This document shows positions 56,965 through 64,000 of a stretch of 64,000 nucleotides of DNA, piece after piece; positions within the stretch are counted from its first letter, which is position 1; each line of letters opens with the position of its first letter. The notes below the pieces were generated by a model. The model searched no databases. It had not been told where the DNA came from and was given only the letters and a program-made list of their open reading frames with translations. The stretch comes from Crenothrix sp. D3 (GTDB lineage Bacteria; Pseudomonadota; Gammaproteobacteria; Methylococcales; Methylomonadaceae): the NCBI GenBank assembly GCA_002134785.1, contig MBQZ01000040.1, positions 1-64,000 of the forward strand. The letters are read 5' to 3'. The translations under genes were made by a program, and so were the position numbers.

Positions 56965-57349
56965 TTCAAAAGTCAAAGTCGGCAATCAATTTTTTTATCT
57001 TGATGTGATGGTGATCTGTGACGATAAAACCGACAATCCCTATTACACTGAATCACCGATTTTATTAGTTGAAGTGCTGTCAAAATCCACACGCCGCACC
57101 GATGAAACCATTAAGCGCGTGGCTTATTCGTCATTACCGAGTGTGCAGGAATATGTGTTGATTGAGCAGGATTTTGTTGACGTGGAAGTATGCAGACGCT
57201 CTTCGGGTTGGGTATCGAATCATTATTTTCTAGGCGATGATGTGTGGTTTGAATCCTTGGATTTCAGCTTAGCGGTAGAAGAAATTTATCGCTGGGTTGA
57301 AAATGAAGACATGGCGGCGTTTTTGCAGGCGCGTGAGTTGGGCGATTAG
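56951..57349 (+). pseudogene. N-terminally truncated Uma2-family nuclease
   Basis: The open frame reads SSKVKVGNQFFYLDVMVICD, then SPILLVEVLSKSTRRTDETI and YSSLPSVQEYVLIEQDFVDV, a clear Uma2 (PD-(D/E)xK-like) fold with E-V-L-S-x-S-T motif. The usual N-terminal ~80 residues are missing, replaced by the end of vapC. Without a start codon of its own it is likely inactive. It suggests the vapBC pair was inserted or that a deletion joined the two. Confidence 0.75.
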
Positions 57350-57394
57350 AATGTTTCGTTTCCAAACTGGAGTTTTGGAACGAGACATTTGGAA

Positions 57395-57465
57395 TAATCA
57401 TGTAGGATGGGTAGAACGCAGTGACTTGTAAAGCGCGAAGCGAAACCCATCTTACGAGTTACCTG
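57395..57465. repeat. Dispersed hairpin repeat
   Basis: GTAGGATGGGTAGAACGCAG and the facing GAAACCCATCTTAC form an inverted pair (GATGGGT/ACCCATC) around GCGCGAAGC. This is a common form of short intergenic repeat. No terminator T-run. Confidence 0.5.
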
Positions 57466-57549
57466 AAATAAACTTAAAGTAGCTGGAAGTTTATTATATT
57501 TTCTCTATACTGAGTTTTGTCGTTTAAACTTTTAAAAAAGGGGTGAATT

Positions 57550-57777
57550 ATGGGCTGGATAATTGGAATAGTCATTTTATTCGTGGTGATTAAAATGTTT
57601 AAAGGTGGTGGTGGCTCTCCGAAAGGAGAGAAACGTAAATTTAAGTGTGATTGCGGTGCGAATAGTTGGATAGTAACAGATACATCTTATTATCCAGATT
57701 CCAAGACTTATAATTTTAAAGAATGGTTGACCTGTGCTAAGTGTGGTGACAGTATATCTAATGATAAGAGAATATAA
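57550..57777 (+). CDS. Membrane-anchored zinc-ribbon protein
   Basis: A 75-residue protein: one N-terminal membrane span (GWIIGIVILFVVIKMF), a Gly/Ser linker, then FKCDCGANSW and LTCAKCGDS, two Cys pairs that should form a zinc ribbon on the cytoplasmic side. GGGG-rich AAAAGGGGTGA precedes ATG 57550. First gene of an AT-rich cassette; the function is unknown. Confidence 0.65.
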   Translation: MGWIIGIVILFVVIKMFKGGGGSPKGEKRKFKCDCGANSWIVTDTSYYPDSKTYNFKEWLTCAKCGDSISNDKRI

Positions 57778-57818
57778 AAATTTGTGTTTTTGTAATATTA
57801 AAATAAAAAAGGCGAAAC

Positions 57819-58856
57819 ATGAAAAACTGTGAAGAAATTTTTAAGCAATATAGAGGTGATAGTGAAATTGGAGGCTCAATTTATATTGACCCAATGAGCT
57901 ATGAATATCCAAAATCAATAGTGGTGTGCTATGAGTGCATATTTAATTTTGGACATAATAGTTGTGTATTACACAAAGAAAATGGAAAGACTGATGATGA
58001 AATTAGGCAAGAAAGTAGAGATGTAGAAAGAAGTAATTACTGTGAATATTTTTTAATTAAAAATTTCAGTGAAGATGGAAATGAAGATGAAGAGGCAAGA
58101 GAAGAAGTAAAGGAAATTGCAAAAAAAATTAATCATCCTACTGAATATTGGCGCAGAGATAATATTCATAGCGTAATGGAAGAAAAAGATATTGGTGGTA
58201 TTATTAGGTATAATCAAGGATGCTATACTTGTGATTTTTATGAATCTAAACCAAGTGATATAGATTTTTGTAAGTTTCATAATATAGAAATATTCGCAGA
58301 TGAAAGATATTGTGAAAATTATCATGGAGATAATAATGAAAATAAGATACTAACTACTGCCGCGCTTTATTCCAAAGGAATGAGATATATTCCACTTAAT
58401 GATAACCTGTCTCTAAAAGCAAGTCCTAATCATACTTTCAGTATTGTGAAATCCAGTGACTTATCAGAATTGTATGATATAGAGCCTTATTTACTAGATT
58501 CCGTGCAATTCGACTCTAACGACGGATTTGTTCACGCAAATTACACTTTTAAAACAGATATTATAGATGTAGAGTCAAAATCAATAGTTAAGGCAATAAC
58601 CGATGATGAAGGACAAAATGAAGAAAACTGGCTTAATATGGCATCGGATGATGAATTTGACAAAGCAATTGAGATGGTTGATATAAACCAAAAAAAGCAT
58701 GGTGTATTTTCTGGCGACCGCATGAATAACTGTGAACGCTGCTCAAACGTAAAAAGAGACGATAGTTATCCAAATGGTTCTCCTACTGGTTTGATTTGTT
58801 CGTTAAAAAATATTTTTGTCACTGCAAACGCAGCTTGTGATAATTTTTCACGCTAA
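57819..58856 (+). CDS. Unrecognised protein with three Cys4 modules
   Basis: A 345-residue protein with three copies of a Cys4 unit: C-x2-C...C...C in CYECIFNFGHNSCVLH with SNYCEYF; CYTCDFYESKPSDIDFCKFH with RYCENYH; and NCERCSNVKRDD with LICSLKNIFVTANAACDNF. The last Cys is followed by D/E-x-F/Y each time. These would bind zinc or an Fe-S cluster. The middle contains an acidic linker. Codon use is strongly A/T-ending, unlike the core genes, pointing to transfer. AAGGCGAAAC precedes ATG 57819. It is followed 21 bp later by the HExxH gene. I do not recognise the family. Confidence 0.7.
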   Translation: MKNCEEIFKQYRGDSEIGGSIYIDPMSYEYPKSIVVCYECIFNFGHNSCVLHKENGKTDDEIRQESRDVERSNYCEYFLIKNFSEDGNEDEEAREEVKEIAKKINHPTEYWRRDNIHSVMEEKDIGGIIRYNQGCYTCDFYESKPSDIDFCKFHNIEIFADERYCENYHGDNNENKILTTAALYSKGMRYIPLNDNLSLKASPNHTFSIVKSSDLSELYDIEPYLLDSVQFDSNDGFVHANYTFKTDIIDVESKSIVKAITDDEGQNEENWLNMASDDEFDKAIEMVDINQKKHGVFSGDRMNNCERCSNVKRDDSYPNGSPTGLICSLKNIFVTANAACDNFSR

Positions 58857-58877
58857 AGTAATTAAGGTATTCACATC

Positions 58878-60635
58878 ATGCCATACTATATTTTTTGTCG
58901 AAAATGCAACTCTGATGGTAGCTATCAAGATATAGATAGAAAGTGTACAAAATGTAAAGGGACAGGTAATGATTGGCGAGATAATGAGGAATTGGAAGAT
59001 TATCATAAATGGCTTGATGTATCTTTAGAGAAGTTAAAAAAAGAAAAACTTGTAACTTCTAAAGATGGCACAAAAATTTTTTATCACAATAGCATTCCAA
59101 CGATAAAAGAGGAACAAGAAAAGGTAATTAGATTCAGACCAGAACCTGATTTATCACAACAAAATTTGGAAATCGCAAAAAATGATTTGAAAGCTAGAAT
59201 AAAATTTTTTACGAAGAATTTTTATTTAGATGAAGGTCTAAAAGTACACTCAAAAGATATTGAAGGAGAGATAGATAGAGTTAGTTTATATATTTCTTAT
59301 GTTGGCATTGATGAAAACGTATTAAATAGAATAAACGAAATTATTGTTAGTATTGAAAAAAATCATGCCAATAAATCTATTTTTGATATTAAAGAAATAC
59401 CTGAGCTGGTAGATTTAATAGAATTACAAGAAGTTGTTTCACATGAGAACTTTCATTTATTGCAATTTTTGAAATGTAACAGTATAAATACTTTTTACAA
59501 AGCATCAAGAAAGCATAATATTATAAGGTATCACTTATTATCAGAAATAATTAGGCTTGGGGTAAAAGTAAAATTAAACAATGAAAATATATTTAGTTCA
59601 ATATTACAATTAGATAAAGATAAGATTGATTATTTTAACGAAATAATTAAAAGCTCAAGAATGGAATCTATGATTGTTACAAATTTCTATAATTATAACA
59701 GCAAAAAAACAAATATATCCATAATAGATATTTTTGAAGGTTCTGCTATTGCATTTCAAAAACTGGTTAATAGATCAGAGGAAATTGAAACACTGTACGA
59801 TAAGAAGCTTACAGGTTCTAAAAAATATTTTGGTGCATGGAATTATTTTAAAGAACAAGGAGGAAGTGAAAGATTTATATTTTTTGCTATTGCTTATCAG
59901 TCTTTGAAATATGGATTATTGGATGATGGTGATTATATGAATGTCGTTCCAATACCACAAGATGTTTTTATAATGTTATGTGAGAATATATTAAAATATG
60001 AGAGAAAACTTAATTCTAAACTTTTTTGCTCACCTTTTTTTATAGATACAGAACTTGCTAAATTGAACTTAGAAAATGAAAAAATAACAGCCATTTACAG
60101 ACTTGTTGATATTTTTAATATTATAAAAGAAGATATAAAAGTCTATTCTAAACAAGTTAATACTTATCACGATGATGATATTTTTGAAAGAACAGTGAAT
60201 TATAATGACACTTTTATGTATTCACCAATTAAACTAATATCAGAAACAATATGCAAAGATTATCCTGTATTTACCAAAGACTACTTTTTACCACTTTTGT
60301 TAGTTGATTATACTTTTTACAGTCAGTTTATATTGAACTACTTACCTAAGTTATTAAGTGAAATAGAATTTAAAGGTATTTCAGGTAATGATTCAAATAT
60401 TGTGGCAGAGAATTTTGTTTTTAAGTTGGTAGATGATGTAGACGAATTTATCAGGAGTAGCTCTGAAGGTAGAAGTGGGTTTACATATTGTTGTGATGCA
60501 CACAAAGATAGGCTAGGAAATATAATAAAAATTGATATTAGTGGAATTTCGCTTTGTGAATCAAAAGACAGCCTGAAAAATAGATATAAGATAGTTAGCG
60601 GTAAAGAGTTAGAATCATTATTTCAATGGGAGTAG
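58878..60635 (+). CDS. Unrecognised protein with DnaJ-type zinc finger and HExxH motif
   Basis: A 585-residue AT-rich gene. The N-terminus has CRKCNSDG and CTKCKGTG (Cys7/10, 23/26), like the zinc repeats of DnaJ. After a long charged helix there is VVSHENFHLLQFL, an HExxH zinc-protease motif at residues 189-193, and a possible third ligand Glu287 in DIFEGSAIAFQKLV. The C-terminal half is helical with late Cys residues (YCCDAHKD). A gluzincin-type peptidase is my inference. It is followed 4 nt later by the 160-residue gene, so they are one operon. Confidence 0.7.
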   Translation: MPYYIFCRKCNSDGSYQDIDRKCTKCKGTGNDWRDNEELEDYHKWLDVSLEKLKKEKLVTSKDGTKIFYHNSIPTIKEEQEKVIRFRPEPDLSQQNLEIAKNDLKARIKFFTKNFYLDEGLKVHSKDIEGEIDRVSLYISYVGIDENVLNRINEIIVSIEKNHANKSIFDIKEIPELVDLIELQEVVSHENFHLLQFLKCNSINTFYKASRKHNIIRYHLLSEIIRLGVKVKLNNENIFSSILQLDKDKIDYFNEIIKSSRMESMIVTNFYNYNSKKTNISIIDIFEGSAIAFQKLVNRSEEIETLYDKKLTGSKKYFGAWNYFKEQGGSERFIFFAIAYQSLKYGLLDDGDYMNVVPIPQDVFIMLCENILKYERKLNSKLFCSPFFIDTELAKLNLENEKITAIYRLVDIFNIIKEDIKVYSKQVNTYHDDDIFERTVNYNDTFMYSPIKLISETICKDYPVFTKDYFLPLLLVDYTFYSQFILNYLPKLLSEIEFKGISGNDSNIVAENFVFKLVDDVDEFIRSSSEGRSGFTYCCDAHKDRLGNIIKIDISGISLCESKDSLKNRYKIVSGKELESLFQWE

Positions 60636-60639
60636 TATT

Positions 60640-61122
60640 ATGGTAGATATTGAAAAGTTAGAAATTATCTTTAAAGATGATGGAAGTTTTTTTTCAGAGG
60701 TAGGACAGGACGTAAAAATAGAAAATTCAAGTAAAGGATTAAACTTAGATACAGGTGTTTTTATTTTGTATAAAAAATCAGTCATTTCTGATTGCGTTGC
60801 TTTTTTAATTAATAAATATAATCTTCATGAAGATACGTTAGTAAAAAAAGCATCAAAGTCCTTGGCTTTTATTTTGTTAATTTGCATATACCCAAATGCA
60901 ACGAGATTAGAATTTTCTGATGAAAATAATTTTGAAGTAATCAGAGGTTTTTTAAAAAATAGTATGGGAATGCAATATTTTATGAAAAGTGATGTTCAAA
61001 CTCATTCTGCTTTAAGTGGGCTAGTTAATTTATTGTCCATCGAAGGATTTTTAGTTGAAAAAGATGACAAATATTTTATTAAAGGGCATTATTTGGATAG
61101 TTTGAAAATATCTAATGTGTAA
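60640..61122 (+). CDS. Unrecognised 160-residue protein of the AT-rich cassette
   Basis: A soluble mixed alpha/beta protein, MVDIEKLEIIFKDDGSFFSE onward, with an acidic N-terminal half and hydrophobic helices later (KSLAFILLICIYPNATRLEF). There are no cysteines matching the zinc modules of its neighbours. It starts 4 nt after the HExxH gene with only a weak ribosome site (GGGAGTAGT), which indicates coupling. It may be a small partner or immunity-type protein; that is speculation. Confidence 0.6.
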   Translation: MVDIEKLEIIFKDDGSFFSEVGQDVKIENSSKGLNLDTGVFILYKKSVISDCVAFLINKYNLHEDTLVKKASKSLAFILLICIYPNATRLEFSDENNFEVIRGFLKNSMGMQYFMKSDVQTHSALSGLVNLLSIEGFLVEKDDKYFIKGHYLDSLKISNV

Positions 61123-61125
61123 CAA

Positions 61126-61188
61126 CTCGAACCCAACATTTACCGCGCAATGTGTTGGGTTGCGAAAAGATGCAACCCAACCTACAAA
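61126..61188. repeat. Intergenic hairpin repeat after the cassette
   Basis: AACCCAACATTT...AATGTGTTGGGTT forms a hairpin (stem AACCCAACA/TGTTGGGTT), and a further CAACCCAACC follows. This GGGTTGG-type repeat is common in intergenic DNA of many bacteria. It probably marks the boundary of the inserted cassette. Confidence 0.5.
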
Positions 61189-61266
61189 AAATCAACTTAT
61201 AAGCAAGTAGCATCGATGTAACGCAGTGAAATAGAGGATTATCGAAATCATTTATCCATCAACTTG

Positions 61267-61590
61267 CTAAGCCAATATTTTCAATCCGTGTTTCTGTACC
61301 ACTGCCAAAAGCTTAAGAGCCATACCACTAGGACGCTTCGCGCCTGTTTCCCATTTTTGTATGGTTGATTCGCTGGTGTTGAGGTAACGGGCAAAAATAG
61401 GCTGACTGACGTGGTTGTTTTCACGGATGCGCTTTATTTGTTGAGGTTCTATCTCTGTAGGAACAACAAGACAGGATTCATCAAATTCACGCAGGGTGGT
61501 TTTATCAATTGCCCCCGCACGGTATAGCCCTTGGACTGAACTGTGTATGGCGGCAAAAGCATCACTTTTGAATTTAGGTTTCTTAGGCAT
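61267..61590 (-). CDS. HigA/NadS-type HTH antitoxin
   Basis: A 107-residue XRE-family protein. The N-terminal ~50 residues are family-specific (DAFAAIHSSVQGLYRAGAID), then an HTH: PIFARYLNTSESTIQKWETG and KRPSGMALKLLAVVQKHG. Such antitoxins follow a RelE/HigB toxin gene with a short overlap. Here only the end of that toxin remains, overlapping the start by 8 nt, so the antitoxin is an orphan. Confidence 0.8.
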   Translation of the reverse strand: MPKKPKFKSDAFAAIHSSVQGLYRAGAIDKTTLREFDESCLVVPTEIEPQQIKRIRENNHVSQPIFARYLNTSESTIQKWETGAKRPSGMALKLLAVVQKHGLKILA

Positions 61591-61696
61591 GGCAAATCTC
61601 CACTAAATCACCGTTTTTTATTTGGGTGTTGATTGTTTCATCGGTCTGACGACTATAGAGAGCGGCTAACTTCTGTGTTCGGCAAGCTCGTCTGTA
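61583..61696 (-). pseudogene. C-terminal remnant of a RelE/HigB-type toxin
   Basis: In frame on the minus strand the end reads RTQKLAALYSRQTDETINTQ and then IKNGDLVEICHA, typical of the toxin C-terminus that precedes such antitoxins. A stop lies just upstream at about 61697, and no start is present. The rest of the gap to 61919 holds the putative left side of the IS607-type element and no further gene. Confidence 0.55.
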
Positions 61697-61919
61697 TCAA
61701 CGCAACGTTTTGATTGTAATGTTGTGCTGAACATCGTGCCAGAATTCAAACGTTTGGGGTGGGCTGAATAACCCGTCCCGCGCTGATTTTTACTCTAGCC
61801 TCAATTATTCTTTTCGTCATATATCGAGCAATACATCAGCTTAGTTCTTTTTGTCTATTAATTAGATAACAATAAATAGTAATATATCGCCCTAATAATC
61901 CTTAAATAAGACACTGACA

Positions 61920-62513
61920 ATGAGCCGATATATTACCCCGCAAGAAGCTAAAAAGCAGTTTGGTTTTCATCCGAAGACGCTTAATCGTTGGGCGGTAGCG
62001 GGTAAGATTGATTTTATCCGCTCTGTGGGTGGTCATGCCCGTTATTCGGTGAATTCGCTAGAGCAAGTAGCGCATGGTGAAGATACGCGCAAAGTCATTT
62101 TGTATGCGAGAGTTTCAACGGCAGGGCAAAAAGAAGATTTGCAAAGTCAATCGGAGTACATCAGCAAAGCCTATCCACAATGCCGCGTTATTAGTGAAAC
62201 GGGTTCAGGGATGAACTTCAAGCGTAAAAATTTCATAGAGATAATGGAAGCCGTTGCACGAAAGGAAGTTAAGCTGATTGTTGTTGCCCATAAAGACCGC
62301 TTAGTACGGTTTGGTTTTGAGTTTATTGAGTGGTTTTGCAACAGTCATAACTGCCAGATTGAAGTCATCAATAACAGTTATAAAACGCCGCATCAAGAAT
62401 TGGTGGATGATTTTATGGCTATCATGCACTGCTTTTCTTCCAAGCTTTATTTTTTACGGCGGTACAAGGATGAGATTAAAAAAGAAGTCGAACAGTTAGA
62501 CAAACAGGCATGA
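61920..62513 (+). CDS. tnpA: IS607-family serine recombinase TnpA
   Basis: A 197-residue transposase. The N-terminal MerR-like HTH is ITPQEAKKQFGFHPKTLNRW; the serine recombinase core follows with the nucleophile in LYARVSTAGQKEDL (about Ser65) and conserved Arg in KDRLVRFGFEFIEWF. It moves the element by a serine-recombinase mechanism without target duplication. The stop overlaps tnpB by 4 nt. Confidence 0.93.
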   Translation: MSRYITPQEAKKQFGFHPKTLNRWAVAGKIDFIRSVGGHARYSVNSLEQVAHGEDTRKVILYARVSTAGQKEDLQSQSEYISKAYPQCRVISETGSGMNFKRKNFIEIMEAVARKEVKLIVVAHKDRLVRFGFEFIEWFCNSHNCQIEVINNSYKTPHQELVDDFMAIMHCFSSKLYFLRRYKDEIKKEVEQLDKQA

Positions 62514-63892
62514 TGTCCACCATGAAACCCTACACTGTCACCCAGATAGCCGATGCCGCAAAAAACGATATTGTTGAAATACAGAAAGCGCGAGAGCTTG
62601 CGTATCGTTTGGGTGATTTGCGGGGCGATTTATGGAATAAGTTTGGCGGTGTGCAGGCGTGGGGAGAAAAACCCGATGGCTTGATACGCGATTTTAAACT
62701 GACTAACCCGCCCGAATCCTACTCGCTAGATTTCAAGAATTGGGATAAAACCGCCTCCCAAGTGCTTGATGACATACAAATGACGCACGCGGCGATTCGT
62801 GAGCAAGTGATTCGTAAAATCTACGCCCGTTACCCTGAAAAAGCCGAGCGTAGCGCGTTATGTAAGGCGTTAAAAACATTAGCGTATCAAGAAAACAACG
62901 TATTGCATCGCTGGGTGCGTGATGCTTCGGGGCGTGGACATACTCAGGTTGATAATCATATCGTGCTGTGCCATAACAACGGCGCGAAGTTTAACCGTAA
63001 AAATCGAATCACCGAAGTGGTGTTTAACGGTTTACCAATGGAAGGCAAAAACAACCGTTACGAAAAAATTACTCTCAAATTCAAAACAGGCAAGGTCAAT
63101 CTTGCTGGTTACGCAACGATTATTTTCCATGAAGACGGTGTTATTCGACTGCACTACCCTATTAAAAAACCAGCCACTGTGAATGCCAGTCATGAGATTA
63201 TCGGCGTTGATAAAGGCTATACCGAAGCTCTGTACGGTTCAGACAAGGTTGTTTATGGGGCAGGAATCGGCAAGCTAATCAGCCAACAATCCGACTGGCT
63301 CAAAGCCAAAATGCAAAACCGCCATAAACTCCACGCCTTGTACAAAAAAACAGGCAACGAAGCAATAAGAAAAAATAATCTGGGACGTAAGGCACTCGAT
63401 AAGAGGACTAACGCCACCCAAGCGCAGTTGAAATCCATTATCCGTCGTGACGTGCGGGTTATTTTTTCGCAATTCGGCACAGTGGTTTGCGAAGATTTAT
63501 CAGGCAAGTTTAACGGTAAATCACGCGGCAAAAACACCAATAGAAAACTATCGGCATGGTGCAAAGGTGAAATCCACCAAGCATTGACAGAGATTGCCGA
63601 TAGAACAGGTTCAACAATCAAGATTGTCAATCCAGCTTACACATCGCAAGTCGATCATCTCACGGGTACGTTATTAGGTACTCGAAAAGGTGATTGCTTT
63701 ATCCGTTACACGGGGGATGTGGTTCAAGCGGACTATAACGCGGCTATGAATATCCTTGCCAGAGACAACGACAAGGACATTAACAGGGTCACGCCTTACC
63801 AAAAAGTGAAGCAAATCCTGTTGAAACGTACCGCGTGTTTCATGGAAACCATGAAACTCGGTGGCGGAGTACCCATCGAAGGTTTAGCGTAG
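62510..63892 (+). CDS. tnpB: TnpB RNA-guided nuclease of the IS607 element
   Basis: A 460-residue TnpB. RuvC motifs are present: Asp in EIIGVDKGYTEALYG (about 238), Glu in TVVCEDLSGKF and the last Asp in VQADYNAAMNIL. The zinc-ribbon segment between the last two is atypical: SQVDHLTGTLLGTRKGDCF replaces the usual CxxC...CxxC, leaving one Cys. TnpB uses a guide RNA overlapping the gene's 3' end to cut the donor-joint site. It is coupled to tnpA. The start could be ATG 62510 or the later ATG 62522. Confidence 0.88.
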   Translation: MMSTMKPYTVTQIADAAKNDIVEIQKARELAYRLGDLRGDLWNKFGGVQAWGEKPDGLIRDFKLTNPPESYSLDFKNWDKTASQVLDDIQMTHAAIREQVIRKIYARYPEKAERSALCKALKTLAYQENNVLHRWVRDASGRGHTQVDNHIVLCHNNGAKFNRKNRITEVVFNGLPMEGKNNRYEKITLKFKTGKVNLAGYATIIFHEDGVIRLHYPIKKPATVNASHEIIGVDKGYTEALYGSDKVVYGAGIGKLISQQSDWLKAKMQNRHKLHALYKKTGNEAIRKNNLGRKALDKRTNATQAQLKSIIRRDVRVIFSQFGTVVCEDLSGKFNGKSRGKNTNRKLSAWCKGEIHQALTEIADRTGSTIKIVNPAYTSQVDHLTGTLLGTRKGDCFIRYTGDVVQADYNAAMNILARDNDKDINRVTPYQKVKQILLKRTACFMETMKLGGGVPIEGLA

Positions 63893-64000
63893 CTGTCAGA
63901 CACGAACCGTAAAAATAGGCGATTAGTGGTTATTTATCTCAAATATTACCATTTATTGTTACTCATAACGTGCATATAGCCAAAGCCCTGTCAGTAACAC
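63893..64000 (+). other. Downstream flank of tnpB, candidate guide-RNA and right-end region
   Basis: An AT-rich 108-bp tail to the window edge with no open frame. In IS607/IS605 elements the guide (omega) RNA extends from within the 3' end of tnpB across this zone to the right end. No end or structure can be fixed from the bases visible. Confidence 0.35.

Larger units (their letters stand above)
61700..64000 (+). mobile_element. IS607-type element, ends not resolved
   Basis: Two overlapping genes, a serine recombinase tnpA and a tnpB, identify an IS607-family element. These elements lack inverted repeats, so the ends cannot be read directly; the left end lies between the toxin remnant and 61919, and the right end beyond 63892, possibly outside the window. 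Confidence 0.6.

Overview
The window looks like a chromosomal segment of a gammaproteobacterium of moderate, slightly AT-leaning composition. This rests on ordinary gammaproteobacterial housekeeping genes (ychF, relA, lpxD, plsY, folB, folK, birA, coaX, yfbR, ylqF, tyrS) and a type I-F CRISPR-Cas system. A methanotroph or sulfur-oxidiser lineage (Methylococcales or Thiotrichales) would fit, but the sequence alone does not settle it.

Layout. Bases 1-32,400 are accessory. They open with the edge of a PRTase/HAD gene set of the kind found in tellurite/stress (Ter) biosynthetic clusters, interrupted by a ParD/RelE-type toxin-antitoxin pair (1-2,758). A decayed defence zone follows (2,870-7,250): a broken MutL-like ATPase, a 637-bp element with long iterated inverted ends, the last part of a cas1 gene, an intact cas2, a three-repeat CRISPR array, a BrnT/BrnA pair and a CARF-domain (NE0113-family) protein. 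Two unrecognised genes, fabZ and a three-copy repeat element lie at 7,400-11,150. The complete I-F locus then runs 11,648-30,249: cas1, the cas2-3 fusion, csy1-csy2-csy3-csy4, a leader and an array of 169 identical 28-nt repeats. Transposon debris (Tn3 fragment, broken IS3-type element) cuts off the distal end of the array and abuts a broken tyrosine integrase next to a tRNA gene with anticodon CAT.

Bases 32,400-56,320 are core genome, with only an IS630-like remnant, two small membrane-protein genes, a SNF2 helicase, a multicopper oxidase, a vWA-OmpA lipoprotein and a large PAS-GGDEF cyclase among the housekeeping genes. From 56,360 the window is accessory again: VapB/VapC, a broken Uma2 nuclease, a distinctly AT-rich four-gene cassette of unknown function with Cys-rich and HExxH proteins (57,550-61,122), an orphan HigA-like antitoxin with toxin remnant, and an IS607-type element with TnpB.

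The most interesting observation is in the cas3-csy1 gap (15,881-16,092). Two degenerate copies of the I-F repeat, on the minus strand, flank a 20-nt pseudo-spacer and are followed by a strong minus-strand terminator. The first 15 nt of the pseudo-spacer match a site with a CC PAM just upstream of csy1, with one mismatch, at position 12. This is the architecture of a CRISPR-resembling autoregulatory RNA (CreR type) by which the Csy complex would repress its own operon. Overlapping spacers inside the long array independently point to CC as the PAM.
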